Shown here: positions 22,629 to 34,989 of the stretch, piece after piece
Layout: every line of letters begins with the position of its first letter
Numbering within the stretch: position 1 is the first letter of the stretch
Source of the DNA: Chlorella sorokiniana
Lineage: Eukaryota; Chlorophyta; Trebouxiophyceae; Chlorellales; Chlorellaceae
Reading direction: 5' to 3'
DNA: 64,000 bases
NCBI GenBank assembly: GCA_025917655.1
Contig: CP084617.1
Location: 620,001 to 684,000, forward strand
The notes under the pieces: model-generated
The model's database searches: none
What the model was told of the DNA's origin: nothing
Seen by the model: only the letters and a program-made list of their open reading frames with translations
Made by a program: the position numbers and the translations under genes

Positions 22629-25600
22629 ATGGCGCCAAAGCGCAAGAGTGCGCTTGAAGAGCTGATCAGGCTTGGCTTTGTGAAAGATGGCGAGCTGCTG
22701 CGCTACAAAGTGAGTATCACGACGATGGCAATGCTCATACTGGCATGCGTGAAACATGGACAGACGCCTGAAGCTGCACGTGTTCCTTGCCTCCTGCGGC
22801 GCTGCCGGTCCCTCCTGCGCCGCTAGTTTCAAGCACCTCTGCTGCAGAGCTGGCTCTCGCATTCAGGTATTCGAAGCCCTCTGAACAAACAACTTACACT
22901 GTCCCACTCTATGCAGAGCAAGCACGGTCACCTCATGGCGGTGGGGCGGGCACGGGAGGGCGGCATCGAGGTACACGGCTCCAGCAAGCTGCTGGGCTAC
23001 ACGGCCTTTGAGAATCTCGCGGGTGGGGCTGATCGCACGGCACAGCACCCAAGCCCTGCTGCGTCCGCACTCGAGGGCTGCTGCCCCTGCTGCCTGACGC
23101 CCGAGGGTGCCCAGCGCAACGACGGATGCACCTGCTGACGTGGCACACTGACCGCCTCCCCGCCGCAGGCAGCAGCTACCACCGCCCCGCGGAGCACACG
23201 CACACCACCAGCGGGCGCAACCTGCAGGGCCTGTCGCTGCAGGCGGCTCACCTGGCGGATGCGGCGGGGGCGGCGGGCGGGGCAAGGGGGCGGCAGGCGA
23301 CCCCCGAGCCCGCCTTTGAGCTGCTGGAGGATGACAACGACGACCTCTGCCACGTCTGCGGCCTGGGGGTGAGCCACGAGGCTGCTCCTTTGACTGGTTC
23401 ATATATATTTGTTGTCCAATCCGTTTCACGAGTGCTTGCTCGAGCTTGGAGCGGCCGCCACCGCCGTCGCGCTCTGCTTGCCGTGCTGCACCTGCGACCG
23501 CTCTTGCACAGGCGGGTGCCGCGTGCCGCCGCTCAGCGCCCCGCTGCATGCGTGCCCCCTCTGCAGGGCGACCTGCTGTGTTGTGAGACGTGCCCGGCCG
23601 TCTTCCATGCCGCCTGCCTGGGGCTGGAGGCGCCGCCCGAGGGCGACTACTTCTGCCCACAGTGCCGCTGCGACGCGTGCGGCGAGGGCGGCAGCAGTGA
23701 GCGCCCCAACATCTTCTTTGCCTAAGCGCCGCCCAGCAGGCTGCGCCGTGCGCGGCGCTCACCTGCTTGCATTCTGGCTGGCAGTGAAGTGTGGGGACTG
23801 CTGCGCGTGAGGCCGCCCTCCCACCCTGCCTCCCCTGCGCAGGCAGCGTGATGCTTACGGGCTGCGAGTGGCTGGACTGCAGCAGCTTTGTGGGCCCAGA
23901 CACGCTGCGCGAGTGCCGCCCGCCGTACATCATGTCGGATGCGGCGGCGGAGGCTGCAGCTGCCAAGGCAGCCGCGATCAAGGAGGAGGCTGCCAGGGAG
24001 GCCGACGGGGACGATGGGGATGGGCCGCAGGCGATGGATGTAGACGAGAAGCCGTCGGCGGCAGGCGATGCGGCGGCAGGCGATGCGGCAGCAGCGGGGG
24101 AGCCTGTGGCTGACTTCGGCCTGCTTCTGGAGGCTGCCTGCCGCGGCGTGCCTGCGGCTCCCGCTCCCGCCGATGCACAGGACGCGGCAGCAGCAGCCGC
24201 GGCGGCCAAGGCGGCAGACTCTGCCGCAGTGCACTGCCCGGTGGCGGGGCGGTGGAGCCACCTGCGCTGCTTCCCGCCGGACTTTGCGGCAGCGCTGCGG
24301 GAGCAGCCGGGCAGCCGCCCCTGCTTCAGCTCCCAGGCAGCGGCAGACTGCAGCAGGAAGCTGGCCGCCGTGTGTGCCGCGGGGCTCATCAGCCTGGGCG
24401 TCATCCCCCAGGCAGCTCGACCGACCCCCAGCACCAGCAGCAGCCGCGGCGGCAGCGCCGACCTGCCGCTGTCGCTGCTGGTGGTGCGCGGCGCGGCGGC
24501 GGCGGCGCCTCGCGACTGCCGCGGCCACGCCCCCGCATACTCGGAGGAGCAGCGCGGGCAGCTGCGGGTGGCGCTGTCGGCCGCGCTGCATCTGCTGCAC
24601 AGGTGTGTGTGTTTGTGGTGGTGGGGGGGGGGCCTCCTCTCTCTGATCGGTTGCACTGCTGCTGCGCGCTGAGCACCACTAGGCCGACCTGAACCCAGCC
24701 TCGGCGGCCGCCGATGGTGGCTGTGTTATTGCCGTCTGGCTCGCTGCGGCTTCTCCTATTGCGGTTGCTGCTGCCGCTTCTTGGTTCAGCCCTACAGTAC
24801 CTGCTCAATGTGTTGCCTCCACAATCCCTTCCCCCCTCCTTGCAGCTGCTACACGCCGCTGAGGGACAGCCGCACCGGAGCCGACATGCTGCCGTGGCTG
24901 GTGCGGGGTGCGGTGATGGCGGGCGGCCGCGCCGACTACAGCGCCTGCCACACCGCCCTGCTGTATGTGGGCCGGGTGGCGGTGGCGGCTGGTGAGACCC
25001 CTGCCTCTTCTTGCTTCTTAGCAGCCTGGACTCCCCGGATTTGCAATCTGCGGGCCTGCTGCGGGTGTTCCGGCCAGGATTGTAGCCGGGGTTCCGCCCG
25101 CGGTGTGCTTGCCCGCGAAAAGGGGGCAAGCGCATGGCAGCGGCGCTCCACCTGTGCTCTCACATCGACTCTGGTTGCCTCTTCTTCCCCGCTCGTTGCA
25201 GCCGTCTTCCGCTCCTTCGGCTGGCTAGCTGAGGTGCCTGTGCTGGCGGTGCGGCCCGAGCTGCAGCGCCGCAACGGGCTGGGCCGCCTGCTGCTGGCGG
25301 CGCTGGAGCGCCTGTTGGCGGCGGTGGGCGTGCAGGTGAGGCCTGGGCTGCGCGGGTGCTGCGGGGCTTGCAGCTTCTGCGGCAGCACCCCGCGGGGGTG
25401 GGGAGATCCACATGGCAGTCCCGCAGCAGCGAGCATGAACGGAGAGGCCGCGGGGGGCAGCCGACGATGCAGCCGACGCTGCAGCTTCGTGGCAGTCGCG
25501 GCGGTCCCCTGCCCCTGACTGGCCCCTGACCGCTCTGCACCCTCCCCGGCTGCAGACGGTGGTCAGCCCCGCCTTCCTGGCTGACGGCGAAGCTTACCTG

Positions 25601-26477
25601 GCGGCCCTGCAGCCGCAGCAGCCGCAGCAGGCGCAGCAGCAGGGCGAGGGGGACGCGCAGGGAGCGCAGCAGGCGCAGCAGGGGGCGGCGAGGGTCAGGA
25701 GCAGGCTGTGGCCCAGCCGGCGCCGCCGCTGCAGGCCAGGTGGGGCTACGGGGTGCCCCCCTGAGCTGGTGCGCAGCCTGATTGCCCACCCCTACCTGCG
25801 GGTGCCCGGAGTGCTGCTGGCAGCCAAGCGGCTGGAGGGCGGGCGCTGCTGCCGCCGCCGCGGCTGCCGCAGCGGCTGCGCTGGAGCGCGGTGACGGGGT
25901 TGGACTTGAAGGAGCGCGTGCGCAAGGGCTGGCTGGCCACGGTTGCCACCACCCTGCCCGCGTCGTCGCCGGCGGCCGCGGCAGCCGCGCGAGCAGCGGC
26001 GACTGCGAGCGGCGGGGCCCGGCGGCCGGGCGGCCGCCCGCGCGCCTCTGGGGGCAGCGGCAAGCGGGAGCGGGCCCGGGCGACGGCTCGCCGCAGCGGC
26101 CGCAGCCGCCGTCGGGGCCGCCGCCGGTGATGGCGCCGCCGCCGCAGCTGAGCCCCGAGGAGGCGGCTGCGCGGCAGCAGCAGGTGGCGGCGGTGAGGGC
26201 GCACATGCAGGAAGCGCACGCGGCGGCGGCGGCTGCGCAGCGGCAGCAGGTGCTGCTGCAGATGTACCAGCAGCAGCTGGCGGCGGCGGCCGCCGCGCAG
26301 CAGCAGCAGCAGCAGCAGCACTTGGCGGAGCTGCAGCAGCAGCAGCCGAGGGCCTACGCCCAGCTCCTGGCCCACTACCAGCAGCAGGCGGAGGTGCTGG
26401 CGGCGCAGCAGGCGCAGCTGCTGGCCGCGTGGCAGGCGCAGCAGAAGGCGGCGGAGGAGGAGGAGGACGAGGGCTGA
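22629..26477 (+). CDS. PHD-finger and GNAT-acetyltransferase protein, IDM1-like
   Basis: Resembles plant IDM1/ROS4-type nuclear proteins that read histone tails and acetylate histones. It starts [16 protein letters not shown] at 22629. A Tify/Jas-like region follows ([21 protein letters not shown], then [11 protein letters not shown]). The PHD finger is C4HC3: [39 protein letters not shown]. The middle contains an acidic insert ([20 protein letters not shown]). The GNAT part has [44 protein letters not shown] with an acetyl-CoA loop [14 protein letters not shown], and [16 protein letters not shown]. The C-terminus is Gln/Ala-rich ([18 protein letters not shown]) and ends EEEEDEG. Frame breaks occur at G run 25681-25685, C run 25756-25761, G run 25841-25843 and one further point before 26140. 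All lie in G/C runs. Confidence 0.82.
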
Positions 26478-26823
26478 GCGCGGCACGCTGCCGTCGCCTC
26501 GCTTGCACCCCTGGCTCTGCTTGTTGCACGCATTGGCGCCTGCTGTGAGCAGGTTTCTGTCCCTTGTAAGAACACAGAAAGAGGGGAAGACAACGCTCCG
26601 CCTGATGACGGTCATCAGGGCTCGGGTGACGCAGCGGCTCGGGTGACATGGCAGTGAAGAGGAAAGCGTCCGCCGGGCCTTCAAAGCAGCCTTGGATCGA
26701 CCAGGCCCTCACACCCAGCCCCGACGCTTCAATGCAAGGCCTGCTGCGCTGCTGCGCAGGCCGCTCGGTCGCCACCTCTGTGCGCCCACCAGGGTTGTAG
26801 TCAGCCGCCTGCGCTTTGCCACC
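26478..26823. other. Intergenic
   Basis: 3' UTR of the PHD-GNAT gene and upstream region of the FAD-Rieske gene. No coding signal was seen. Confidence 0.5.
26565..26569 (+). terminator. TGTAA poly(A) signal of the PHD-GNAT gene
   Basis: TGTAA about 90 nt after the stop codon at 26475-26477. Confidence 0.45.
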
Positions 26824-29800
26824 ATGGCCGCTTCTGGAGCCCCCAGCCCGCCTACGAGGCCAGCAAACACGCTTTTGCGGTGAGGGGCGGCCACTCGTGC
26901 AGAAAAACACCCGTGTCGACCGGCAGCCGCCCGCAGGCACCTGGCTGACGGGGCTGCGGCTGAAGGGGATGCGGCTGACGGGGATGTGTGCGCCGCACCC
27001 CCACCTGTTCGGCGGCCTTCCAAGGCCTCAATCCCTGCTGGCCTTGGCCTTTACCACAGTTATGCACACATGCTGGCTGCACCGGAAAGTGTGGCCCGCA
27101 GTCGCTCACCGGCCCCCTTTTGCCCAACTGCTGCCTGCCGGTGCCCCCCCCCCCCCCGCCTGTGAGCGCAGGTGCCGGGCCTTAGCGACCAGAGCGCCTG
27201 GAACCAGAAGAGCCTGGACATCAAGTATCCGCCTCTCAAACAAGATGCGCAGGCGGATGTGGTGGTCATCGGCGCCGGCATTGCGGGCCTCTCCTGCGCT
27301 TACAACTTGGCCAAAGCGGGTGCGGGAGGGGAGGGGGCATGGGGGCGCGGCCGGCGGCTGTTGAACGGTTTTGCCAATACAAGGGTGCGGGCAGCTGGGG
27401 CCATCAGCGCCATGTGTGGCACACGCACGAGAGGGCCATGGTGCCTGCAGGCAAGAAGGTTGTGGTCCTGGAGGCGCGCACGCGCGGCGCGGGCCAGACG
27501 GGGCGCACGACAGGCGAGGGGGTGGGAGGGGCAGTGTTGCTGCTTTCCTTGTGCTCTACAGCATGAATGCCACGCACGTATAATCTTCGATCAAGCGGAC
27601 AAGCGGAATCGGAGTCTGCTCGGCCCTCCACCTGCTGCAGCCCACATCATGACATGGCTGGACGACTACTATTATGGTGGGCGCCGCTCACATGTCCAGG
27701 ACGTGGCCTCGCGCTGTGCTCGAAAGCAACGCCGCAGCGCCAAGGGGGACGGAAGTTCTGGCCAACTACGCCAGCAGTATCCAGCCTCCATTTTTTGACA
27801 CCCCGCAGAGTGCGAGTCCATGCATGGCAAGGAGAAGACGCGGCTGGTGGCAGAGTCGCTGAGATCCTCCGCCGACTGGATAGAGCGGGTGGTCAACGAG
27901 GTGCGGCTAGTTTTTATGCTTGTCCTGCATTCTGCCTGCGGGGCTGTTCTCGCCAAGAGGTCCTGGTACAGGGTCTTCGACGACGGAAGGTTACTTTCTA
28001 GGGTCTTCATCACCACTAAAGACAGGGAGCGGGCAAGGCCTCCAGATTGACCAGGCTGCCAGCGTTGACGTGCTACCTGTTGTTGCGCGCAGGAGGGCAT
28101 TGAGTGCAAGTTCAAGCGCACAGACGGGTGATGCTCCGCCATTCCGACAGCTGAATCCATGTGCCCCATCCACTCGAGCTGTCCCACCAGCTTGCCCTCT
28201 GCACCTGACGATCGCCGCCGCCGCTTGCACCTCCCGCATTTGCTTCCGCGCACCGCCTGGGCCATCCCCCTACCTGCATGCAGTTACCTGTACCCTCACG
28301 CCACCGGCGAGTCGCCGCAGCCCACCAGCGCCATGTCAGCGCTGAAGAAGGAGCTGGACGCGTCCATCAGGCAAGCCTGGGGGCTGGCTGCGGCCTTCCA
28401 AGGTTGTTCTGTGATGCACAGTTTGAAGGGCCAGAGTCGTGCAGCTGCCTGGCTGGAACGTAGGCAGCGAGGGAGCCTGTGTTTCCCTGTGCCTGCAAGA
28501 CTCGAGGGCTGCTGGTGCGCCGCGCATCCTGCTGCAGGGCTGGGCTGACCGACACTGAGTGGGCGGATTTGGGCGGCGGGCCTGGTGAGGGCGCTCTGTC
28601 CCCCGGCTTGACTTGAGTTTGAGGATGGCCGTGGATCCCTTTTGATCAAGCCCGTTCACACTGTCAACCAACATTGTGTGCCCTTGGCTCCCCCTCCTGC
28701 CACCCGTCAACCGCAGAGGTGGGGGCATTCGCGAGTGCCTGCGCTACCCCGGCAGCGCCGAGTTCCACCCCTCATGTACCTGGAGGGCCTGGCGGCGGCG
28801 GTGGAGCGCCACGGCGGCAAGATATACGAGGGCACCAAGGCCTGGCGGGCAGGTGGGGCTGGCGCATGGTTTCCAAAGGGCCTTTTAGTTTTAAAGTTTC
28901 AGGGAAGGGTGGCCGGGCTGTTGCGGGGCAGCAAGCCCAAGGCAGCCCGCCGCCCTGGCCTGGCCTCCCTCAGAGGTGGAACACCCCTTCGCTCGCTCTC
29001 ACCTCGTGGCCTGCCACGGCCCGCATGTCCGAGAAATCCACTGGCGGCCGCTACAAGACCCCTGCAACCCTCCCGCTGCCATGCCAGCTGCATTGTTAGT
29101 CTTCTCAGACGCATGCTGACATGCGTGTCCGTGGCATGCTGGTGCGCAGAGGGTGACCGCGTGGAGACGGAGGGCGGGCTGACGGTGCGGTGCGACGCGC
29201 ACGTCATGGCCACCAACTCCCCCTGCAACCACAACCTGGCGGTGCACGCGCGCCAGCTGCCCTACAGGCGAGGCGGGGAAAGGGGGCGGCGCCCTGTGGG
29301 GAGGAAATGGCGGCGGAGCAGGGCAATGGTCAGGAAGTGGCCATGCCGGGCGAGCCCCAGCCTGCATAGCGTCACGCTTTTTCTGACCCCGTGGCACCGT
29401 CTTATCGGTTCAGGTGCACCCTCTTCCGAGCCAGGCGTGCATCCTCTCCTCCACCCGCCTGCCCCCTGCAGGTCCTACGTGGTGGGCATCAAGGTGCGTC
29501 GAGACGCGGTGAAGCGCGCCCTGTACTGGGACACCGCCGAGCCGTACCATTACATCCGCTTTGACGACTGGGACGACGACCACCTGCTGCTCATCGCGGG
29601 TGGGTGGGCATGGGACGCGAGCAGCGCGCCGCCAGCATGGGTGGGGAGTGCAACTGAGGTGGGGTTGGGTGGGATGAAGTGTGGAGTGTTCGGGGATGGC
29701 AACGGGTGAGGAAATGCTGTGACCAGCCCTGGACCTTGTCATGGGCGGTCTCCACTTTGACACACCAGCGGGGTGGCGCAGCACAGCCTCAACTGTGTGG

Positions 29801-31954
29801 GGTTTGTGGAGCCGCGCTGCTGCTGACCCCTCTCAACTTGCTGCAGGCGGGGAGGATCACAAGACGGGCTCGCTGTGGCCGTACAACCCTTATGACAGGT
29901 GAGGGGGCGGGGCGGCCTTCCGCCTGCTTGTATGCCCTGACCTGCTCAACAGCTGGTCTGTTTACAGGGCAGTGTGCTTCGGGAACATATTGCCTCTGTG
30001 CCTCGCCCTGTGCAGCTTTCCCGCGACTGTACACCCTGCCACAGACGGTGCCCCCATCTTCCACAGGCTGGAGAAGTATGTGCGCTCACGCTGGACCGCT
30101 GTGGGCGAGACGCTGCTGAGGTGGAACGGTCAGGTCATGGAACCGGCAGGTGAGAGCTGCAGGCCGGGCACTCGAGCGGCCGCTGGCTGTGCGCCTGCTT
30201 GCCTTGCCTGCTTCGGGGCTCGATGCTTTTGGGGGCACCGACCAGGTGCCACTGTACTGCTCGTCCTGCATTGAATCCCTGCAGACCTGCTGTACCTGCA
30301 TGGCCTCAACCCCGTGATGCCCGACGGCAACTCCTACATCATCACCGCTGACAGCGGCCAGGTGGGCCTGGGTGTGCACACTGCCAGACAGAAGCTTTTT
30401 CATGGCAGCTTTCTGTTTGATGGGCTTCTGTCGACCCTGGGTGCCCTGTTGAGCTTGGCATTAGGGCCCAGTGCTCGCCCTCGGGACATGAAGCGCGGCA
30501 ATTTGATGCCCATGTTAGACAAGGATGTATTCTCGGTCTGCGCGTTGCTGGCAAGCATGACGTGCGAGTTGCTCAAAGATGGCGATGGTGGCCATACTCT
30601 TCGACAACTTGCTGCCGAAGGTGCTGTGGATTGTGCCTGCTGGTCGGTCATGCTCCATGTAGCCGGCCACGCTTCGGCTACATGGAGTCCACGACCGACC
30701 AGCAGACCGTGCACAGCACCTTCCGCGGCAAGTCGTTTAAGAGTTTCGCTCGCCAGCATTTGCGCAGACTGAGAACGCGTCCGCGAGAACTCCCGCCCCG
30801 ACACGCCGGCGCGGCAACACCAACCCTGCTTTGGCTGGCGGCTGCGTGCAGGGCATGACGGGGGCACCATCGGCGGAATGGTGGTTTCTGACCTCATCCT
30901 GGGCCGCAACAACCCGTGGGCCGACCTGTACAGCCCCTCGCGCCCGCCCCCTGAAGTCGCTGCTGGAGGCGAGCCCCGCGCTGCTGCTGGTCCACAGCTG
31001 TCGGTGTCCATCGAGCCGACTAGCTTGCGCGCTCCCTTGCAGTCGCTGCGCCGCTCGATGGGTGGCCACAGGACTGCTGGGCCCCCGCTTGGACCCCTCA
31101 CCATGTGGTGCCGCCGCCACGCTCTCCTCGCCTGCTTTACTGCGCAGATCGCGGAGGAGGGGCCGTCACCACTGCATCGTTCGCCGAGCGAGTTCTGCCC
31201 AAGGTCACGCTGAGCTACGAGATGGAGCCCGGCAGCGGGGCCATCGTGCAGAAGGGGGTGCACAAGGTGGGGCGGGTGTGCGCCGCAGCAGGCCGCATGC
31301 AGGGGGAGCGCCTGGCGCGCTGGGCAAGGAGGGGAGCTTCATCAGGTCAAGCGGGTTGACACCTATTTAAAGAGCTTAAATAGCTTTTTCAAGAGCTTGA
31401 AGATCTGACGAGCTCTTCGAGCTGATGAAGGGCCCCTCCGTGCCCAGCACGCCAGTGTCCCTGTTCCAAGTCCCCCCCCCGCAAGAGCTGACGAGCATCC
31501 GCGCTGCGCCTGCTTTGCTGACCAAAAATACATTTTGGTCCGCCCCCACTGTCTGCGCCGACAGGTGGCGGTCTACTGTGACGACAACAAGCAGCAGCAC
31601 GCCTTCAGTGCGGTGTGCCCCCACCTGGGCTGCCTCGTCCATGTGAGCCGCGCCTGCCAGCCGCCCTGCCTACCCTTCCCGCCCCCGTCGCCTGTGGGCT
31701 GCACTGCTGATCAACTGTGCCTCGTTGCTGCCGCAGTGGAACTCGCTGGAGAGGACGTTTGACTGCCCCTGCCACGGCTCCCACTTCGACCGCTACGGCC
31801 GAGTCATCAACGGTGGGCGTGTGCGGACACAAGAACGGCGTGCCCGAGCGGTGTGGCGGATGCAAGCTGCCAACAACCACCTGAAGCACCCTGCCCAACT
31901 GCTCCCTGTGCAGGTCCTGCCAAGGCAGACCTGAAGCCGATCGAGGACTGGTGA
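26824..31954 (+). CDS. FAD-dependent oxidoreductase with C-terminal Rieske [2Fe-2S] domain
   Basis: A fused flavoprotein and iron-sulfur protein; substrate unknown. The first secure exon starts at 27172 (VPGLSDQSAWNQKSLDIKYP). The Rossmann FAD motif is VVVIGAGIAGLSCAYNLAKA, followed by KVVVLEARTRGAGQTGRTTG and HIMTWLDDYYY. Later exons give SLRSSADWIERVVNE, GIECKFKRTDG, RECLRYPGSAEFHP, MYLEGLAAAVERHGGKIYEG, CDAHVMATNSPCNHN, SYVVGIKVRRDAVKRALYWD, PYHYIRFDDWDDDHLLL and GMVVSDLILGRNNPWADLYS. The Rieske domain has both ligand boxes, CPHLGC and CPCHGSHFD. It ends at TGA 31952-31954. A possible first coding exon is 26824-26879 (GCCACCATGG context, good donor), but it joins 27172 out of phase by one base. 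Frame breaks occur at C run 28768-28771 and G run 30860-30864. Family members are common in bacteria. Confidence 0.85.
30525..30785. repeat. Imperfect long inverted repeat inside an intron
   Basis: The centre is a perfect 13-bp stem, CTCCATGTAGCCG (30653-30665) pairing with CGGCTACATGGAG (30675-30687), with a 9-nt loop. Pairing continues outward with mismatches for about 110 nt per arm, for example GGTCGGTC with GACCGACC, GGTGCTGTG with CACAGCACC, and GGTCTGCGC with GCGCAGACT. Read outward from the loop, both arms translate into similar peptides (GYMEHDRPAGTIHSTFG and GYMESTTDQQTVHSTFRG), so the arms may descend from duplicated coding sequence. It lies within the intron between exons ending ITADSGQ and starting GMTG of the FAD-Rieske gene. 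Confidence 0.75.
31337..31440. repeat. Short AT-rich foldback inside an intron
   Basis: Outer ends CTTCATCAG (31337-31345) and CTGATGAAG (31432-31440) are exact reverse complements. Nested inside is CTATTTAA/TTAAATAG with a 5-nt loop (31363-31383). This AT-rich patch contrasts with its GC-rich surroundings. It lies in the intron just before the first Rieske exon. Confidence 0.65.
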
Positions 31955-32293
31955 GGAGATGTTTTGTGGAGCGGATTGACACAGCAGATGTGCAGTTTGT
32001 TTTTGTTCGTGCAGTTTGTTTTGTTCTTTGAATTCTTTGTCTGCCTGCACACTGATCTGACCTGGAGTGCCACTAGCATATTGCAAGCGGTTTGTTAGAA
32101 TGAAATGTACAAACAAAGCGTCAGTCAAGTGGGTCTCAGCTGGTGGGGTTTGCAAGGAGGGGAAAGCGGGATCGATGGATCAATCAGACAAAGGGGGCCA
32201 CGTGAATGAAATGGCTGGAGGTGGCCACAGGAATCGATTGCTGCACAGCCGGGTGTGTGAGCCTGACCACAAGTTCCAGCCCTGCGCCGCAGC
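31955..32293. other. Intergenic between convergent genes
   Basis: 339 bp, AT-richer than average, between the FAD-Rieske stop (+) and the zinc-finger gene stop (-). No coding signal was seen. Confidence 0.5.
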
Positions 32294-32885
32294 TCACATG
32301 CGGCGTGAGAAGCCGCTGCCGCTGCACTGCTTGCAGAATATCATGCCCGCGCCCTTGCACGCCACGCACTCGCGCTTGCTGCGGCTGCCACCCAGAGGGT
32401 CGCGCTGCCGCGCCGAAGCCGCCAGCGCCTCCCGCGACACGCCGGTCATCTTGCCGCTGCCCTCACACGCAAAGCACTTGATGCCGCCGGTGCCAGCACA
32501 GGAGCTGCACACTTCGGGCTCGCCCTGATGCAGGGGTTGGGACCATAAAAGACAAGAGCATGAGCAGTGGGCTGAAGGAGCCCAACAACGCCGACAGCTG
32601 AATTGGCCACGTCTGCCTGTTCTTCCAGGCAAATAGGCTCACCTTGCTGCTGCCATTGATAAGAGCTGCCGCCGTGGCCGCGGTCACTGCGCTGCCCACA
32701 ATGATCTCTTGCAGCACAGCGGCGTCTGCGTGTGCGACCAAAGACGCGCCGCGCTGGCGCCGCTGCGCCGCCGCCGATGGCGCAGCCATTTGGGCGCGGC
32801 CGCTGGACGCCGGCGGCGCCTGCCACTGAACCTGAGGCGTGCGGCTGGTGCAGCAGGAAGGGCAGGCGGCTGCGGAGGAGACCAT
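32294..32885 (-). CDS. Small DnaJ-type zinc-finger protein, probably plastid
   Basis: Two exons, 32885-32643 and 32524-32294, with a 118-nt GT-AG intron. The N-terminal ~50 residues are Ser/Ala/Gln/Arg-rich and suit a transit peptide. A short hydrophobic stretch follows (AVLQEIIVGSAVTAATAAAL), possibly a membrane anchor. The second exon is a DnaJ cysteine-rich domain with four CxxCxGxG-type repeats: CSSCAGTG, CFACEGSG, CVACKGAG and CKQCSGSG. It ends FSRRM. There is no J-domain, so this is one of the zinc-finger-only chaperone-like proteins such as BSD2 or related plant plastid proteins. Its partner cannot be named from the sequence. Total about 157 residues, no frame break. Confidence 0.85.
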
Positions 32886-33838
32886 GCTGTGGTGTGGTAG
32901 GTGCGTGACTGGCGCAGGTTCTGCTCGTGCCCAAGATCCGTCAGTGAAATTCTGAAGGCTTGAATCGCATTTAATTCGGTCTGTGGTGGCTGCAGCACGA
33001 TTATGGTGCGCGTTGTCGCGGCTTTCTTATTACAGCAGAAGACCGACGGAATTTTGCCCCTAATCGTCGATTTCACGCCGATCGGGCATTCTAGGGGTCA
33101 TAACGTCACTATAGTATCACAAATTAGGCAGCAAGGCTGACTTCCTGACTTCCGAGGCAGGTCCCTCTCGCATGTTGACATGCTGGGACTCCTCCTGCAG
33201 AAACCCACACACCTGCAACAATCATTGATTGAGGAAGAACAGGACATCCTGGTCACTCCTGCAGCTGGGAGGTCCATCGGCGGTGGCAACAGCCCCTTTT
33301 GAGAGGGTGCCGGCAGACTTCACTGCTTGCGCCAACTTGATGGGCGCTTGCCCTGTAGATAACGGGCAAGCCGACCTCGCTGCTGGTCCGCCATATGCCC
33401 CTGGGGAAACGTCCATGCCAGCCTCAGCTGCGTAATCCTGGTGTTGGTAATGGGGCAGCTGCGGCCAGCACTGTGGCATGCTGATGACGGGCTTCCGCAC
33501 AGGTGCCTCAGCTCGCCTGACAGCCTCCCATTGGCCTGTTCAGCTCAAGGGCAAGACCACCTTTGCATCACAGAAGGCAGTCGAGGGAGATATGCAGTGT
33601 GGTTTTGGGTGCCTGTAATCCTGCAGGTATGGTGGCCCGGAATGCTGAAGAACGGCACGAAGCACCTAACAAAGCTGTACCCTGCCCTGCCACAGCCCGA
33701 CGGGGCAGTTTTTTGTGTATTGCAAGACTGTTGCACGCCTCATGCAGCACTCCTACAGGTCAAAAGCCAGGCCCCAAATTATGCAGGCACGGCAGACAGG
33801 AAGCACAGCCAGGCCGCAAGTGGATTTCCATGGAAGGG
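32886..33838. other. Intergenic: upstream of the zinc-finger gene, downstream of histone H4
   Basis: About 950 bp with several short open frames but none with a recognisable product or consistent exon joins. No tRNA-like sequence was seen. Confidence 0.5.
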
Positions 33839-33839
33839 G

Positions 33840-33857
33840 TGGTGTTGAATAACACCA
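33840..33857 (-). terminator. Histone 3' stem-loop, H4
   Basis: On the minus strand TGGTGTT-ATTC-AACACCA: 7-bp stem, 4-nt loop, about 45 nt past the H4 stop. A matching element follows each of the four histone genes. It is followed by a second palindrome, TTCCATGGAA. Confidence 0.85.
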
Positions 33858-33903
33858 GTTGTTGTTTAATTGGTTGACGAGGGCTTGAGTTGCCACCCAG
33901 CGT

Positions 33904-34926
<1,023 letters not shown>

Positions 34927-34971
34927 GCGTCCGCTGGCAGGCCAAGGCCCTGGCAACAAACACAACCCAAC

Positions 34972-34989
34972 TGGTGTTATTAAACACCA
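34972..34989 (+). terminator. Histone 3' stem-loop, H3
   Basis: TGGTGTT-ATTA-AACACCA, about 45 nt past the H3 stop, followed by the palindrome-like TTCCACGGAA and then ATCCACTTGC, which is also found after H4. Confidence 0.85.

Noticed and set aside
22863-24656. 597-codon minus-strand open frame
   Set aside because: Antisense to the PHD-GNAT gene, whose PHD finger is unmistakable. Composition is Ala/Arg/Ser noise.
30525-30785. Foldback as an intact transposon
   Set aside because: No transposase frame, no clear terminal repeats or target duplication; arms are diverged. Reported as an inverted repeat only.
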